This document shows, one piece after another, positions 11,940 to 21,778 of a stretch of 64,000 bases of DNA. The DNA comes from Termitomyces sp. T153 (lineage: Eukaryota; Basidiomycota; Agaricomycetes; Agaricales; Lyophyllaceae), in contig JACKQL020000031.1 of NCBI GenBank assembly GCA_018296165.2, positions 558,001 through 622,000 on the forward strand. The letters are read 5' to 3'. The notes under the pieces were generated by a model. It worked only from the letters and a program-made list of their open reading frames with translations, was not told the DNA's origin and did no database searches. The first letter of the stretch is position 1. Each line of letters starts with the position of its first letter. The translations under genes were made by a program, and so were the position numbers.

Positions 11940-13140
11940 ACTAGGCCTTGGGTCAGCATGCCCACCAAATAGACCATGAAGCCTCCAAACATGCTTTTAA
12001 TACAGCAGAGCAGGTAGTGTGAGTAGGGATGAAATGAGCTTGCTTTCCATAAAGGTCTATCTCCACTATAATTGTGTACTCATGAGCATCTAGGAGTTTA
12101 ATAATGAAATCCACTGAAGCAATACTCCACCCTTTTCCCATCCCAGTTGCCTGCTAGAGTTGACCCATGCCATGAGTGACTGACAATGAATAAGGCTTAG
12201 TACAAAGTCAGAAATTGCAGATGCTGATTGAAGGGCCTAAGCAGCCTGGGCCACAGCATTCTCCTACATACTCTCCTAGTTTCTGAATGTCCTTGAAGAT
12301 GTTTGCCTCATCTTTTGGACTACAATTCCCTTCTAGAGCACAGATGGCAAAAAGCTCAGGTGGAAAATAATGTTGTCATTATTACCTACTCCAGTGCTGT
12401 GATCAGCTGTGTCTGGTTTGCCCATGCTCTGTCAGTCAAAGAGGGGACAAGCATGGTGAGAAAAATCCTGGATGAACCTGTGGTAAAAGTTGACAAAGCC
12501 TAAAAAGACCTGGAATTTTTTCTTTTTCTTTAGCTACTCTGCTATACCTGCCATTTTAGCTGAGTTGATCTCAGCTATTTCATATGAGATGGATGATCAG
12601 GCTTAGATACTCAGGCAGCTGAAGGATGACCATACATTAGAGCTCTTGCTTCAACTGTATCAGCTGCTTCTGGAGAGTGTTTAGCCATATTCATGATTTA
12701 TGAGAATGAGGTGTGACTCTTCACAGAAAGTCAGGAGCAAGCCATCATAGTAGGCCTGTTTGACCAATGCATATTATGAGTTGATATACTTGTCAAGAGT
12801 TCTTTTACATTTACTGTACTGGTCTCAGTCATGAAGGACAAAGGCAGTAGTCTTAAGAAGGAACTCAGTGTGAAAGTCCCTTTCAAACTCATTCCAATCT
12901 GCAAAATCATTCACTCTTTCTGATGCTGCAAAGCTTTCAGCACATATGTAAGAACTGGAGGAAGCACTCTCCATCTTATCATCATCTTTATAGGCATCAA
13001 AAAGTGCAGGACAGGATATTTTGAGTGGGTGGCTCTGAAGCAAGGTGCAAGAAAAAATTCAGTAGCTGCTGAAAGCATAGGGGCTATTGCTGAGAGCTGG
13101 AGATGGTGCTTCAGGAGCATCTGAAAGATGGTGTCCATGA
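11940..13140 (-). pseudogene. Gutted Ty3/Gypsy polyprotein (element H)
   Basis: Minus-strand fragments in gag-to-integrase order with large parts missing. A gag-like piece (13138-12825) contains DWNEFERDFHTEF. A reverse-transcriptase connection piece near 12520-12460 reads FLGFVNFYH(R)FIQ. An integrase-core piece (12141-11953) reads GWSIASVDFII, IVEIDLYGKQAHFIPTHTTCSA, which includes the second catalytic region seen in Gypsy integrases. Intervening domains are deleted or frameshifted. It is closely related to element D at 25.4-28.4 kb, whose integrase has the same motif. Non-functional. Confidence 0.7.
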
Positions 13141-13256
13141 TTTGGTATAATTGTGCAAGTTTAGAGGTAATAGAATAAGGAAAGCTTGAGTAGACTGCAT
13201 CTGAGTCTCTAGAACTATCAAAAGGCTTTGACTCTAGGATGTTAGAAATGAAAAGT

Positions 13257-13334
13257 GACTATACCAAAAATTGAACCTAGGACCTCTTGAATATGTACTC
13301 CATATGATGACTCTAACTACTGAGCTATATTGTC
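13257..13334 (-). repeat. tRNA-like sequence (pseudo-tRNA or short retroposon head)
   Basis: Read on the minus strand the 78 nt start GACAATA and end TATAGTC, which pair at six of seven acceptor positions. They contain an A-box-like TAGCTCAGTAGTTAGAG and a B-box/T-arm (CTAGG TTCAATT TTTGG) whose stem pairs entirely, mostly by G-T wobbles. The anticodon arm is irregular, with about five extra nucleotides, so an isotype cannot be assigned and function is unlikely. The flank TGTTAGAAATGAAAAG (from 13240) is shared with two other partial copies at 17274 and 34976, so it is a dispersed repeat. Confidence 0.55.
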
Positions 13335-14695
13335 TAGTTATACAAGGAGCTAGGAAGTTACACATAAGTACTTTCCAGGCATGAGATGATTTTTACCACT
13401 GTAATAATTGGAGACTAGAGCACTAAACAGTGTTATGTAGAATTCAGAGCTATAATCAATTAGATAACTTGACTTGTCATGATTTAACACTAGTAAATGC
13501 TAATGATCACATCATAGTAGAATGCAATAAGCAATTCTAACCCCCCTGATCCAGTGAATCTCCAAGCTTGAATAAGCTAGTAAATGCCTGCAGAATTGCA
13601 CTTTGGGTAAAGGAAGTGGTTTTGTGAGCAGATCTGCCACTTGTTTTGTTTCAGAAATATGATGAGAAATGAGTTTCTGCTGATCAACTGCATTTCTAAG
13701 CCAATAGAAGCTGAGGTTGTGTTCTGGATTCTTGATAACACTGACTGCAGACCAATTGTCAATCAGCATGGGAGATGAAGCAGTAAGAAGAGAGTATCCC
13801 ATTTCATATAAAATATTCATCCAAATGATTTCTTTGCCAGCCTTCAATAGCTCCACCACCAATCATAGACTGATTCTTGATGTTGTACTATCCACCAATT
13901 TCTTGGAATGCATTTGGAGTGTCTTAGAGCAAAGGGAGGTGATGGAGGAGCAGTTGAGTTAGTGGCTGAGCTGGATGGTGTCTAGCATAACTTGGGCATG
14001 GTCTGGAATGTGCTGGAAAAGCTTGTGGTAGTGTTATAGAGCATGTAGGAGATGCATAGGTTCAGAATGTGCAGGAGGTATAATTGGCACTTGGAAAACC
14101 AATAATTTTTCCCCCTTGTTTTCAAGAGCAGATTGACACTTTTATTAGGGGATGCACTTTCAAGTTATAGAAGGTAGCATAAAGACAATGTGTCCAGAAT
14201 AAGACTGGTAGACCTGATTCATTGAGCATAGCAGTGATGTCTTCTGAAAGTATCCTATTTGCTCTCTTAGCAACACTATTCTGCTGTTTATTGCAATCAT
14301 TTTGATTTCACAAGCATTAGTATATGCAGTAAACTCCTTGGCATATACTCTCCACTTTATCATCTTGTATAGCCTTGATTTTGGTATCTAGAGCATTCTT
14401 TGCATAAGCTTTGAATGTCTTAAAGGCATTAAATGCTTCACTTTTCTTCTTCAGAGCCATAGCAGCTTTAAAGCTTGTGCAATCATCAATGAATGCATTC
14501 TAATAACAATAGCCTCCAATTGCAGTGACTGGAAGAGGGTCATGTACATTATATGGATCAATTTGAATTGTAGATGCATAACTACTAAAAGAAGGAAAAG
14601 AATTAGAGCACATTTTATCAGCTAAACAAAGTTCACAGATGGGCTTAGGCTTTGTAGCAGAATTCAAGTCTAAATCAACAATCAACTTATTATCT
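13335..14695 (-). pseudogene. Internally deleted Copia fragment (LTR piece, RNase H, integrase)
   Basis: The minus strand reads a degraded copy of the Copia family seen intact at 28.4-33.8 kb. In genomic order it has the first bases of the LTR (near 13503-13540), RNase H (13860-13512: GKEIIW, LIDN, SAVSV, SFYWLRNAVDQQKLI, VADLLTKPLP), the proline-rich linker (about 13865-14130), part of integrase (14363-14160: KEFTAYTNAC, REQIGYF) and the pre-integrase/first integrase block (14685-14500: CELCLADK, then VHDPLPV). Reverse transcriptase is missing: RNase H joins the linker directly. Many stops. 13335-13500 shows nothing recognisable. Confidence 0.8.
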
Positions 14696-15237
14696 AACTC
14701 TGGACTTCAGGTTAGTATATCACTCTTTAATACACTCAGTCTCTGACTCTGGACTTCAGCATTAGTGACTATTCAGTCCCCTGTGCTTTGCCTGTCTTCA
14801 ACAGGTTATGGGCCCCAGCCTCTAAAGCTTTAGTCTGAAGTTTTTATCATTTTGATTGCTTTGTGTCTGTGCTATAGTTCTTATAGTGGTTGCAGCTCCC
14901 TTTAGATCATAGACTCTGAACTATTGGTGGATGACCTATAAGTGGGGCTGCTTGATTATGCCAGTAAAGCCTGACCTGCCTAGCCAGGAGGTGGTACAAG
15001 TACAGAGTCTGCAGTTAGTTAATTAGCTTACAGAAATCCTGCTTGTTTGACTAAATAGTGGCTATATTCCTTCTGATACACTAGACCTTAACACTCTATC
15101 ATTGCTTTTAAGCACTTTCAGACATATCTTTCACTGCATTCTACAACTCCACACTTCATTATTCAATCTACACTTCAAATCACCTTTTTTGCCATGCCTA
15201 CATCTATTCCAATCTTCACCAAACTCAATTTTCACAT
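14696..15237 (+). mobile_element. 5' end of a Copia element: LTR tail, primer site, leader, start of gag
   Basis: Plus-strand fragment. 14696-14803 is the 3' part of the Copia LTR (two GACTCTGGACTTCAG units, ending CTGTCTTCAACA). 14804-14815 is the primer binding site GGTTATGGGCCC. The leader follows to the gag ATG at 14194+1000 (15194), which begins MPTSIPIFTKLN and breaks off near 15237. It lies next to the minus-strand Copia fragment, giving another opposed pair. Confidence 0.8.
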
Positions 15238-15671
15238 AGTGAAGGAGAGTGCTTTCCTGATTTGGTATCTGTATTATTAGATTCCAAATCTAAATGTGTG
15301 GATGAATACAATGAGTCAAGCTCTTGCTCACTTATACTAAATGATTTAAGTAAGAACACTGTTTAAGACAGATTTCAATGAATTGGCTCTACCCATGTTG
15401 TGGCATATAGTGGTAAATGGTAATAGTCTGCTAAATGTTGAGCATAAGCACCATCACCTACAAGATGCATGTACCATAAGTTAGAAGAAATGCTGAAAGT
15501 AAGGCAACTTACTCTTGGATCCAAGCAGAGAATTTGTGGCAAGCAGTCTTCTACCAAACATGTATGATGAATGACTTACATGTATGAAATCTCAAACATT
15601 GGAACTCTATACCCTAGAGATGAAACTGAAACTCATGAGTATCATTGCTTTGAAGTTATTCCTGAACTATA
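15238..15671. other. Unrecognised DNA interrupted by a Tc1 insertion
   Basis: No family recognised. A plus-strand frame just before the insertion reads IGTLYPRDETETHEYHCFEVIPELY, here split as IGTLYPRDETETHEY and HCFEVIPELY, which looks protein-like. It could be an old transposon protein or a decayed host exon. The Tc1 at 15672 cuts it. Nothing else supported. Confidence 0.3.
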
Positions 15672-16843
15672 CAGTGGCTCAAAAAACTGTTCCAATATTT
15701 TATACTTTTTGAAAGATGACATTGGCATGAAGAATTAGAAGTATTTAAAATTTTGGTTAAATTATGTAAAATACTATGGCATCACAGCTACAAATTTCAT
15801 CTTAGCTTATGTAATTTAAATCAAAACTGCTGGAGTAATGGGATAAACAGGCTATTGTTTGACAAATCTCAATTAGGAGACTTGATACAGCTGTTCAGGC
15901 CACTAATTTTATCAACAACATCATTTCCAATCCTGTCTTTCCTCAGACTGTCTGGAATGTGCTCAAGAAGGAGGGGTATTGGTCTGCTATAAAGAGGAAG
16001 TTCCTATGCTCAAAGTTAGACATAGGCAACTATGACTTAAATGGGTTCAAGAGCATTAAAACTGGACTGTGGAGAACTGGAAAAGAGTGTTGTGGACTGA
16101 TGAGACAAAGATTAATAGGATTGGGTCAGATGGAAAGCAGTATGTGTGGAAGCAAGCCCAGTTAAGTTGTAGTTGCCTATGTCTAGCTTTGAGCATAGGA
16201 ACTTTCTTCTTTGTAGCAAACTAATACTCCTCCTCCTTTAGCACATTCCAAACAGTCTGAGGAAAGACAGGATTGAAAATGATGTTGTTGATAAAATTAG
16301 TGGCCTGAACAGCTGTATCAAGTCTCTTAGTTGAAATTTGTCAAACAATAGCCTGTTTATCATGTAGAGTAAGCTTAGCTGGACAGCCTTCAGGATGGTT
16401 TTCCTTGTCCACCTCCAACTCCCTACTGATTCTCCCAATAGTAGACTTCTCTAGACCAGTTTTAGCCTCAATCTGACACAGAGAATACCCTTGAACAAGG
16501 AAAGAAGCAATAGTAGAGCATTGTATAGAAGAAGTAGCTTTTATAATAGTGGTTGAAGGTCAAAATGTGGTTCAACCAACTTGAACCACTCCTAAATATA
16601 ACCAAACATGGTCACATGACTCTGTTGATATTCCCACATGCAACTTACTCTTTATTTCTGATTAAAATAGGGATAAATCTGCAAAGTTGAAGATGCTAAA
16701 TTACATAAGCTAAGATGCAATTTGTAGCTGCAATGCTATAAAATTTTATATGATTTAACCAAAATTTGAGATACTTCCAATCCTTCATGCCAATGTCATT
16801 TTTCAAAAAGTATAAAACATTGGAACAATTTTTTGAGCTACTG
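15672..16843 (+). mobile_element. Rearranged Tc1/mariner element, inactive
   Basis: Both ends carry the same terminal inverted repeat (CAGTGGCTCAAAAAACTGTTCC at the left, its complement ending ...GAGCTACTG at the right), flanked by TA on both sides. The left half is plus-strand transposase: TVWNVLKKEGYWSA, then with a frameshift a segment ending KRVLWTDETKINRIGSDGKQ, holding the first catalytic Asp of the DDE domain. At about 16163 the sequence turns round: 16165-16560 is a minus-strand copy of the N-terminal helix-turn-helix region and repeats sequence found at 15900-16035. The C-terminal part with the other acidic residues is absent. A rearranged dead derivative of the element at 56185-57782. 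Confidence 0.8.
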
Positions 16844-17273
16844 TATATATGACCAGCACCTGGGGTGTAAAACCAGTATAGATATATTCAAGCTCTAAAA
16901 TATGTCTTTTAATATGGGTGGGTGGTACTACAAACAGTTAATGTAGGCTCTTCAAGAATTTCAAGAGGAAGAAGCATACTCACCTCTATATAATTTGTTG
17001 TATCAAGTCTATTTGATGACTCATTGCAGAACCCATGATCTAATTTGTACCTTGGGCTTTTGCATTTAGTAAATTTGAAGATGAATGTCTAGAACTGAAT
17101 GGTTAGCAGATACTTGCAGAAACTTACCTTCTAATTTAACAAAACACTATGTTTGCTAAAGAAATTATATTTGGTATAAATTCTGCTTGTGTCTTGATTG
17201 GATTCTCACAGTCACAACCTATAAGAAGCTCAAGCATTACAACTTGCCTCACAATTCATAGAACTCTATGGAG
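16844..17273. other. AT-rich DNA without recognisable features
   Basis: Continuation of the unrecognised DNA into which the Tc1 element inserted. No frame or repeat family supported. Confidence 0.3.
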
Positions 17274-17327
17274 TGTTAGAAATGAAAAGTGACTATACTA
17301 GGAATTGAACTTGGGACTTCTTAGATA
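17274..17327 (-). repeat. Partial copy of the tRNA-like repeat, joined to a Copia LTR
   Basis: Read on the minus strand this is the 3' half (T-arm and acceptor) of the tRNA-like sequence at 13257-13334, including the common TGTTAGAAATGAAAAG edge. It stops at the anticodon region, exactly where the Copia LTR starts (TGTTGAAG at 17328). Confidence 0.5.
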
Positions 17328-17552
17328 TGTTGAAGACAGGCAAAGCACAGGGAACTGAATAGTCACTAAAGCTGAAGTTTAGAGTCAGAAACATGTATTG
17401 AAGTGTGAACCCTAATCTGAAGTCCAGAGTCAGAAACTGAGTGGGGACTTCAGGCTTCTACATTATCTATATATACTATAAAATAACTGAGTAGAAGAAA
17501 TCACATGGAGAATACATGTGATTGAAATGAATAAAAAGGGAATCACATGAAA

Positions 17553-17567
17553 GACACATGTGATTGA
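17553..17567. repeat. Target-site duplication, left copy (15 bp)
   Basis: GACACATGTGATTGA, identical to 18511-18525. Bases just outside the match differ on both sides, so the length is exactly 15 bp. Confidence 0.85.
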
Positions 17568-18510
17568 TTGATTCATTCATTCATTCATTTTTATTTCCTT
17601 CAAGACCTGTTTTTATATGAAATGCTCCTGAACATTGTGTTCTAGGTCCCGCAGTATGTAATGGGGGCAGTAATTATGGACACTCCAACTAGTTCTCCAG
17701 CCCAATCCCTTTTCAGTTGATGCTGGTTATGCCTCGTAGCCACTTTACTACAATTTGACTTTGTCAGAGTTCATACTACTTCCCACCTCTAAATCCCACA
17801 CCATCTGCCATTAACGTGCCGTCCCAATTTCTAAACCCAACTATACTTGGCAGGGCTTACTGTGTGTGCATTGGTTCATCCCACATAAGGCACGTTGCTC
17901 AGCTCCAAGCTTCCAATCCATCACACCAGTAAGGGTGTCACAACTCACCCTTCCCCATGCTCAGACGATACTTTCGGAAGATCGATCCTGAGATTCAGAA
18001 CCCATGATGGAATGGCCCAGTGTGCCACCAAGTGACAGACATGCCGCACCAATTAGCTAGGCACCTGATCAAACCAGCAGCAACAGCACAACCTCACCAG
18101 ACCATTTGATGGACTACACAGTGCATTGGCAGCCTGATCGAACTATTAACTCCTATCCTCTCGCCTACCCATGCCTCAACTTGCTTGGTCAGCGAGGGCC
18201 TAGACCCTCTCCCAAATCCATCAAGCTGGGAAAACCGTCTGTTGTTCCCATCTAGTCACAAGCATGGTGGTTACCATGCTATCATTGTATCACATGTTGA
18301 TTGGTTGTTTGGGGGCAGCCTGACCAATAAAGCCTTCCTAATCAATTATGTGTGGGCAGTGGCTTTCCGGCAGCATTGAAGAACCCATGTGGTGTCTAAT
18401 GTGTTTTCCATACAGGTGCACTCAGCCAGAGTTGAAACCCCGACCTTGCACTTGCAAGTCAGGTGACCTGCTTTGGAACGTGATGGTGCCAGCTGAGCCA
18501 CCGCACCCCT
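17568..18510 (-). mobile_element. tRNA-headed non-LTR retroposon (SINE-like), 943 bp
   Basis: The insertion sits inside the Copia LTR and is flanked by an exact 15-bp duplication GACACATGTGATTGA (17553-17567 and 18511-18525). Read on the minus strand it opens with a tRNA-like head (about 18508-18430): GGTGC pairs with GCACC, the A box TGGCTCAGCTGG fits the consensus fully, and a B-box/T-loop TTTCAACTCTGGC follows. The far end is a simple (AATG)n tail (about 17568-17600). This matches the architecture of a Pol III-driven, LINE-mobilised SINE, though 943 bp is long for one. No protein recognised. By eye it holds about 17 CpG, against almost none in the surrounding LTR, so it looks young. Tail type and family need a search. 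Confidence 0.75.
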
Positions 18511-18525
18511 GACACATGTGATTGA
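18511..18525. repeat. Target-site duplication, right copy (15 bp)
   Basis: Exact repeat of 17553-17567, on the tRNA-like-head side of the retroposon. Confidence 0.85.
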
Positions 18526-20597
18526 ATTCAATAGAAAGACAATCACATTGATGTGATAAACTAAATAGAAATGAAGGAAGCACACTACACATGTGATAAA
18601 TGAACTTGGAGTGAATGCTAATCATTATAGTAGAATGCAATAAGCAATTCTAACACTCCCCCCCTGATTCAGTCAATCTCTAAGCTTGAATAAGCTTGTA
18701 AATGCCCATTTCTTGCCTGCAGAGTTCCACTTTAGGTAAAGGCAGTGGTTTTGTGAGCAGATCTGCTGCTTGTTCTCTGTTCCAGGAATATAATGAGGAA
18801 TGAGTTTCTGCTGATCAACTGCATCTCTGAGCCAATAGAAGCTGAGGTTAAAGTGCTTCATTCATCCATGGTGTTCTAAATTCTTGGTAACACTGACTGC
18901 AGATTGATTGTCAATCAGCATGGAAGATGGAGCAGTAGAAGAGTATCTCATTTCTTATAGAATATTCTGCATCCAGATGATTTCTTTGCTAGCTTTTACA
19001 GGAGCAATGTATTCTGCTTCAGTTATGGATAAAGCAACAACTGATTGAAGCTTGCTACTCCATCCAATAGCTCCACTATCAATTGTAGTCAGATAACCAC
19101 TAGTAGAGCAGGCAGAATCAGGACAATCTCTATGTGAGGCATTACAAAATTTAGTAAAGAGTTGAATGCCAGTATCAGCATTAAAATGGAGTCTATAAAT
19201 CCATTATGCCTTTATAATAGTGCAATAAATGTTTGACTACAGCCCAATGCTTGGGTCCTGAAGAGAAATGGAAGTGCCCAAGGCATAAGACTGCATAAGC
19301 AATATTTGGCCTTGTTATAGTAGCCAAATACTGCAGTCAACCAATTGCATTTAAATAAGGCACATTGCACATCTCCTCTTCTGCTTTATTCTGTGGTGTC
19401 ATAGCTTTAGAGAGTTTGATTCCAGGTATCATTGGAGTAGGTAGATACTGGATTGCAATCACTCATTTTATAGTGTTCCAACATGTCAACAATTGTATTG
19501 ACATTGTAAGAGTCAAAATAAAATGGTTAAAGCAGTCTCTGTGTATCTGAACTTCTAGAAGGAAGTGGAAAGCCAAATCACACCTTTTGATGTGCTTTTT
19601 GAGGTCATCAACTGCAGAGTCAAGTGCAGCAGTAGATTTGGAAGCAAGTGTAATATAGATGGGCATAATGATCTTGACTTCTCCTCTGACATAGAAATAG
19701 ATAGAGTAGTCAAATTCAAGTCTTTTGAAGCCCATTGATGAGCAAATCTGCAATGCCAAAGTGTCAGATCAGGTGGTAATGCACTGATAAGATGAGCAGA
19801 CTCCATAATAGGTGCAGTGCAACCATCCAAATTAGCAGAATTATCAAAGTTGATTGTAGCACAGAATAACTCTTTTCCATTCAACCAGAAATGCATAGCT
19901 TGTTTGTCAATGTGAATGTTGTAGCCTTTGTTTCTAGTCAAATATATATAGGACAAGAGATTATTTTGAAGTAATGGAACATGCAAGACTCTGTGGAACT
20001 CTCAAGACCAGATTTTCTTCCCATTTACAACTGGATAGAATACAACTGTTTCAATCCCAGCTGAGTGAATAATGCTGTTTTGGCTAACCTGACTGGAGTG
20101 CAATAGGGAGCATAATTATGGACCTAATTTCAATGTGGAGTCATGTGGCAAGTGGCTCCCTGAGTCTATAATCCAATTAAAGTCAGCTTCAGGTTGTATA
20201 GGAAGAGAGGGATCTGAGTGATCTGGTAAACAAGTACTTGCATTTCCAGCAAATTCTGCATCATCTTTCTTGGACTTGTCATCATTGAAAGCTGTATTAG
20301 TTTGCTCCTGGCCCTTTTTGCCTGTTTTGTTGTGAGATTTTGTCTGCTGCTTTGCTTGCTGCTGAGCTGCTTTGTATTTGTAGCAATCAGCTTGTGTATG
20401 GCCTTACAAAATGCAAAAATCACAGGTAACTTTGGCTAAAGCAGCACTCATAGCAATTATAGCAGCAGCAGACTCATTAGAGTGACAATAACATTGTGTT
20501 TCTTCTGTAACAAAGGCCTGATAGATTTTGGCCTTGTCCAGGTCATTTTTGAGAAGGAGAGTGGATACAAATGCTGAGAAATCATCAGGAAGCACCC
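18513..20597. repeat. Left arm of a large near-identical inverted repeat
   Basis: Reverse complement of 22270-24354; paired positions sum to 42867 throughout, so there are no net indels across 2085 bp. Spot checks along the arm show identity, with the few mismatches seen lying in the outermost LTR part. The arm contains the first ~130 bp of a Copia LTR and an internally deleted Copia body. The inner edge is abrupt at 20597/22270. Confidence 0.9.
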
Positions 20598-20646
20598 GCT
20601 ATTGATGCTAGTTTATTGTCCAATTTGATATCAAAGTCTTTGTAAT
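18656..20646 (-). pseudogene. Internally deleted Copia polyprotein, left (minus) copy
   Basis: Minus-strand remnant in order: end of gag with zinc-knuckle relic (20595-20404, DDFSAFVSTLLLKNDLDKAK and CDFC), protease region (about 20190-19990, VDSG-type site damaged), pre-integrase (19986-19750, LTLWHCRFAH). A deletion then jumps to the middle of reverse transcriptase (MGFKRLEFDYSIY at about 19740), followed by the C-terminal RT, and RNase H (about 19200-18700). Integrase and the RT active site are absent. Several stops. The same deletion is in the right copy, so both derive from one deleted ancestor. 20598-20646 is a short diverged gag piece. Confidence 0.85.
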
Positions 20647-20860
20647 CAAACTGAATAGAAAGAGAATCATATGAAAGATACATGTGATTGAATTGAATAG
20701 AAAGACAATCACATGGAAGATACATGTGATTGAATTGAATAAGATAATCAGATGGAAGATACATGTGAATAGAAGTGAAGAAAGGGGACTATACATATGA
20801 TAAATGAACTTGGAGTGAATGCTGATCATCCATAGTAGAATGCAATAAGCAATTCTAACA
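20647..20860 (-). repeat. Truncated Copia LTR (minus sense)
   Basis: Holds the U3-side part of the LTR with several ~40-bp CACATG/TGTGATTGAATTGAATAG units and ends in TTCTAACA at 20860, the start of the LTR in its own sense. The rest of this LTR, its primer site and leader are missing, so the left copy was truncated here. Confidence 0.8.
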
Positions 20861-21342
20861 CAGCATTCACTCCAAGTTCACTTATAGTCCACTTCCTTCA
20901 TTTTTATTCAGTTTATCACATGTATCTTCCATCTGATTATCTTATTCAATTCAATTACATGTATCTTCCATCTGATTATCTTATTCAATTCAATTACATG
21001 TATCTTCCATGTGATTGTCTGTCTATTCAATTCAATCACATGTATCTTTCATGTGATTGTCTTTCTATTCAATTCAATCACATGTGTCTTCCATGTGATT
21101 GTTTTTTTATTCAATTCCACATGTATCTTCCATGTGATTCCCTTTCTATTCAGTTCAATCACATGGATTCTCCATGTGATTCCTTCTATTCATATATATA
21201 GATAATGTAGAAGCCTGAAGTCCCCACTCAGTTTCTGACTCTGGACGTTAGGTTAGTGTGTCACACTTCAATACACTCAGTTTCTGACTCTGGACTTCAG
21301 CTTTAGTGACTATTCAGTCCTGTGCTTTGCCTGTCTTTAACA
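20861..21342 (+). repeat. 5' LTR of the right Copia copy (start truncated)
   Basis: Plus-sense LTR lacking its first ~40 bases; it abuts the minus-sense LTR at 20860/20861 head-to-head. A tandem array of about six 39-42-bp units covers roughly 20920-21190. Two copies of a GACTCTGGAC(T/G)T(C/T)AG unit follow, and the LTR ends CTGTCTTTAACA. Confidence 0.85.
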
Positions 21343-21354
21343 AGTTATGGGCCC
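21343..21354 (+). promoter_or_regulatory. Primer binding site (half-tRNA type)
   Basis: AGTTATGGGCCC directly after the LTR. It is complementary, but for the first base, to the anticodon-stem region (GGGCCCATAACC) of initiator tRNA-Met rather than to a tRNA 3' end. It matches the site at 14804 and that of element A (33491-33502). Confidence 0.75.
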
Positions 21355-21778
21355 TGACCTCTAAAGCTTTAGTCTGAAGTTTTTATCATTTTGATTTGCT
21401 TTGTGTCTGTGCTATAGTCCTTATAGTGGTTGCAGCTCCCTTTAGATACATAGACTCTGAACTATTGGGTAGTGACTCTTAAGTGGGGCTGCTTTATCTT
21501 GCCAGTGAAGCCTGACATGCCTAACTGGGAGGTGTTACAATTGCAGAGTCTGCAGTTAGTTAGTTAGCTTTACTATACCTCACCTTCCTGCTACACCACT
21601 CCTGAGGACCTTACAGGAACCCTGCCAGTTTGACTTGATTGTGGCTGTATTCCTTCTCGCACACTAGACCTTAGCACTCTATTATTGCTTTCAAAGCACT
21701 TTCAAACACATTTTTTGCTACATTCTGCAACTCCACACTTTATTATTCAATCTACACTCCAAATCACCTCTTCCAACC

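Larger units (their letters stand above)
17328..18655 (-). repeat. Copia LTR (3' LTR of the left copy), split by a retroposon
   Basis: LTR sequence occupies 17328-17567 and 18526-18655. In its own sense (minus) it begins TGTTAGAATTGC and ends CTTCAACA. It contains the ~40-bp CACATG repeats and two GACTCTGGACTTCAG units. The interruption 17568-18510 is described separately. Removing it and one copy of the 15-bp duplication restores an LTR like that at 24212-24626, with one tandem unit fewer. Confidence 0.85.

Noticed and set aside
13257..13334. Functional tRNA gene
   Set aside because: The anticodon arm has extra bases and no clear anticodon, the T stem is mostly wobble pairs, and partial copies are dispersed, so it is a repeat or pseudogene.
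20861..21200. CRISPR array (regular ~40-bp repeats)
   Set aside because: Units are contiguous without unique spacers, in a eukaryotic LTR.
20920..21201. Open frame with repeated YLPCDCLSIQFNHM-type units
   Set aside because: Translation of the ~40-bp LTR tandem repeats, not a protein gene.
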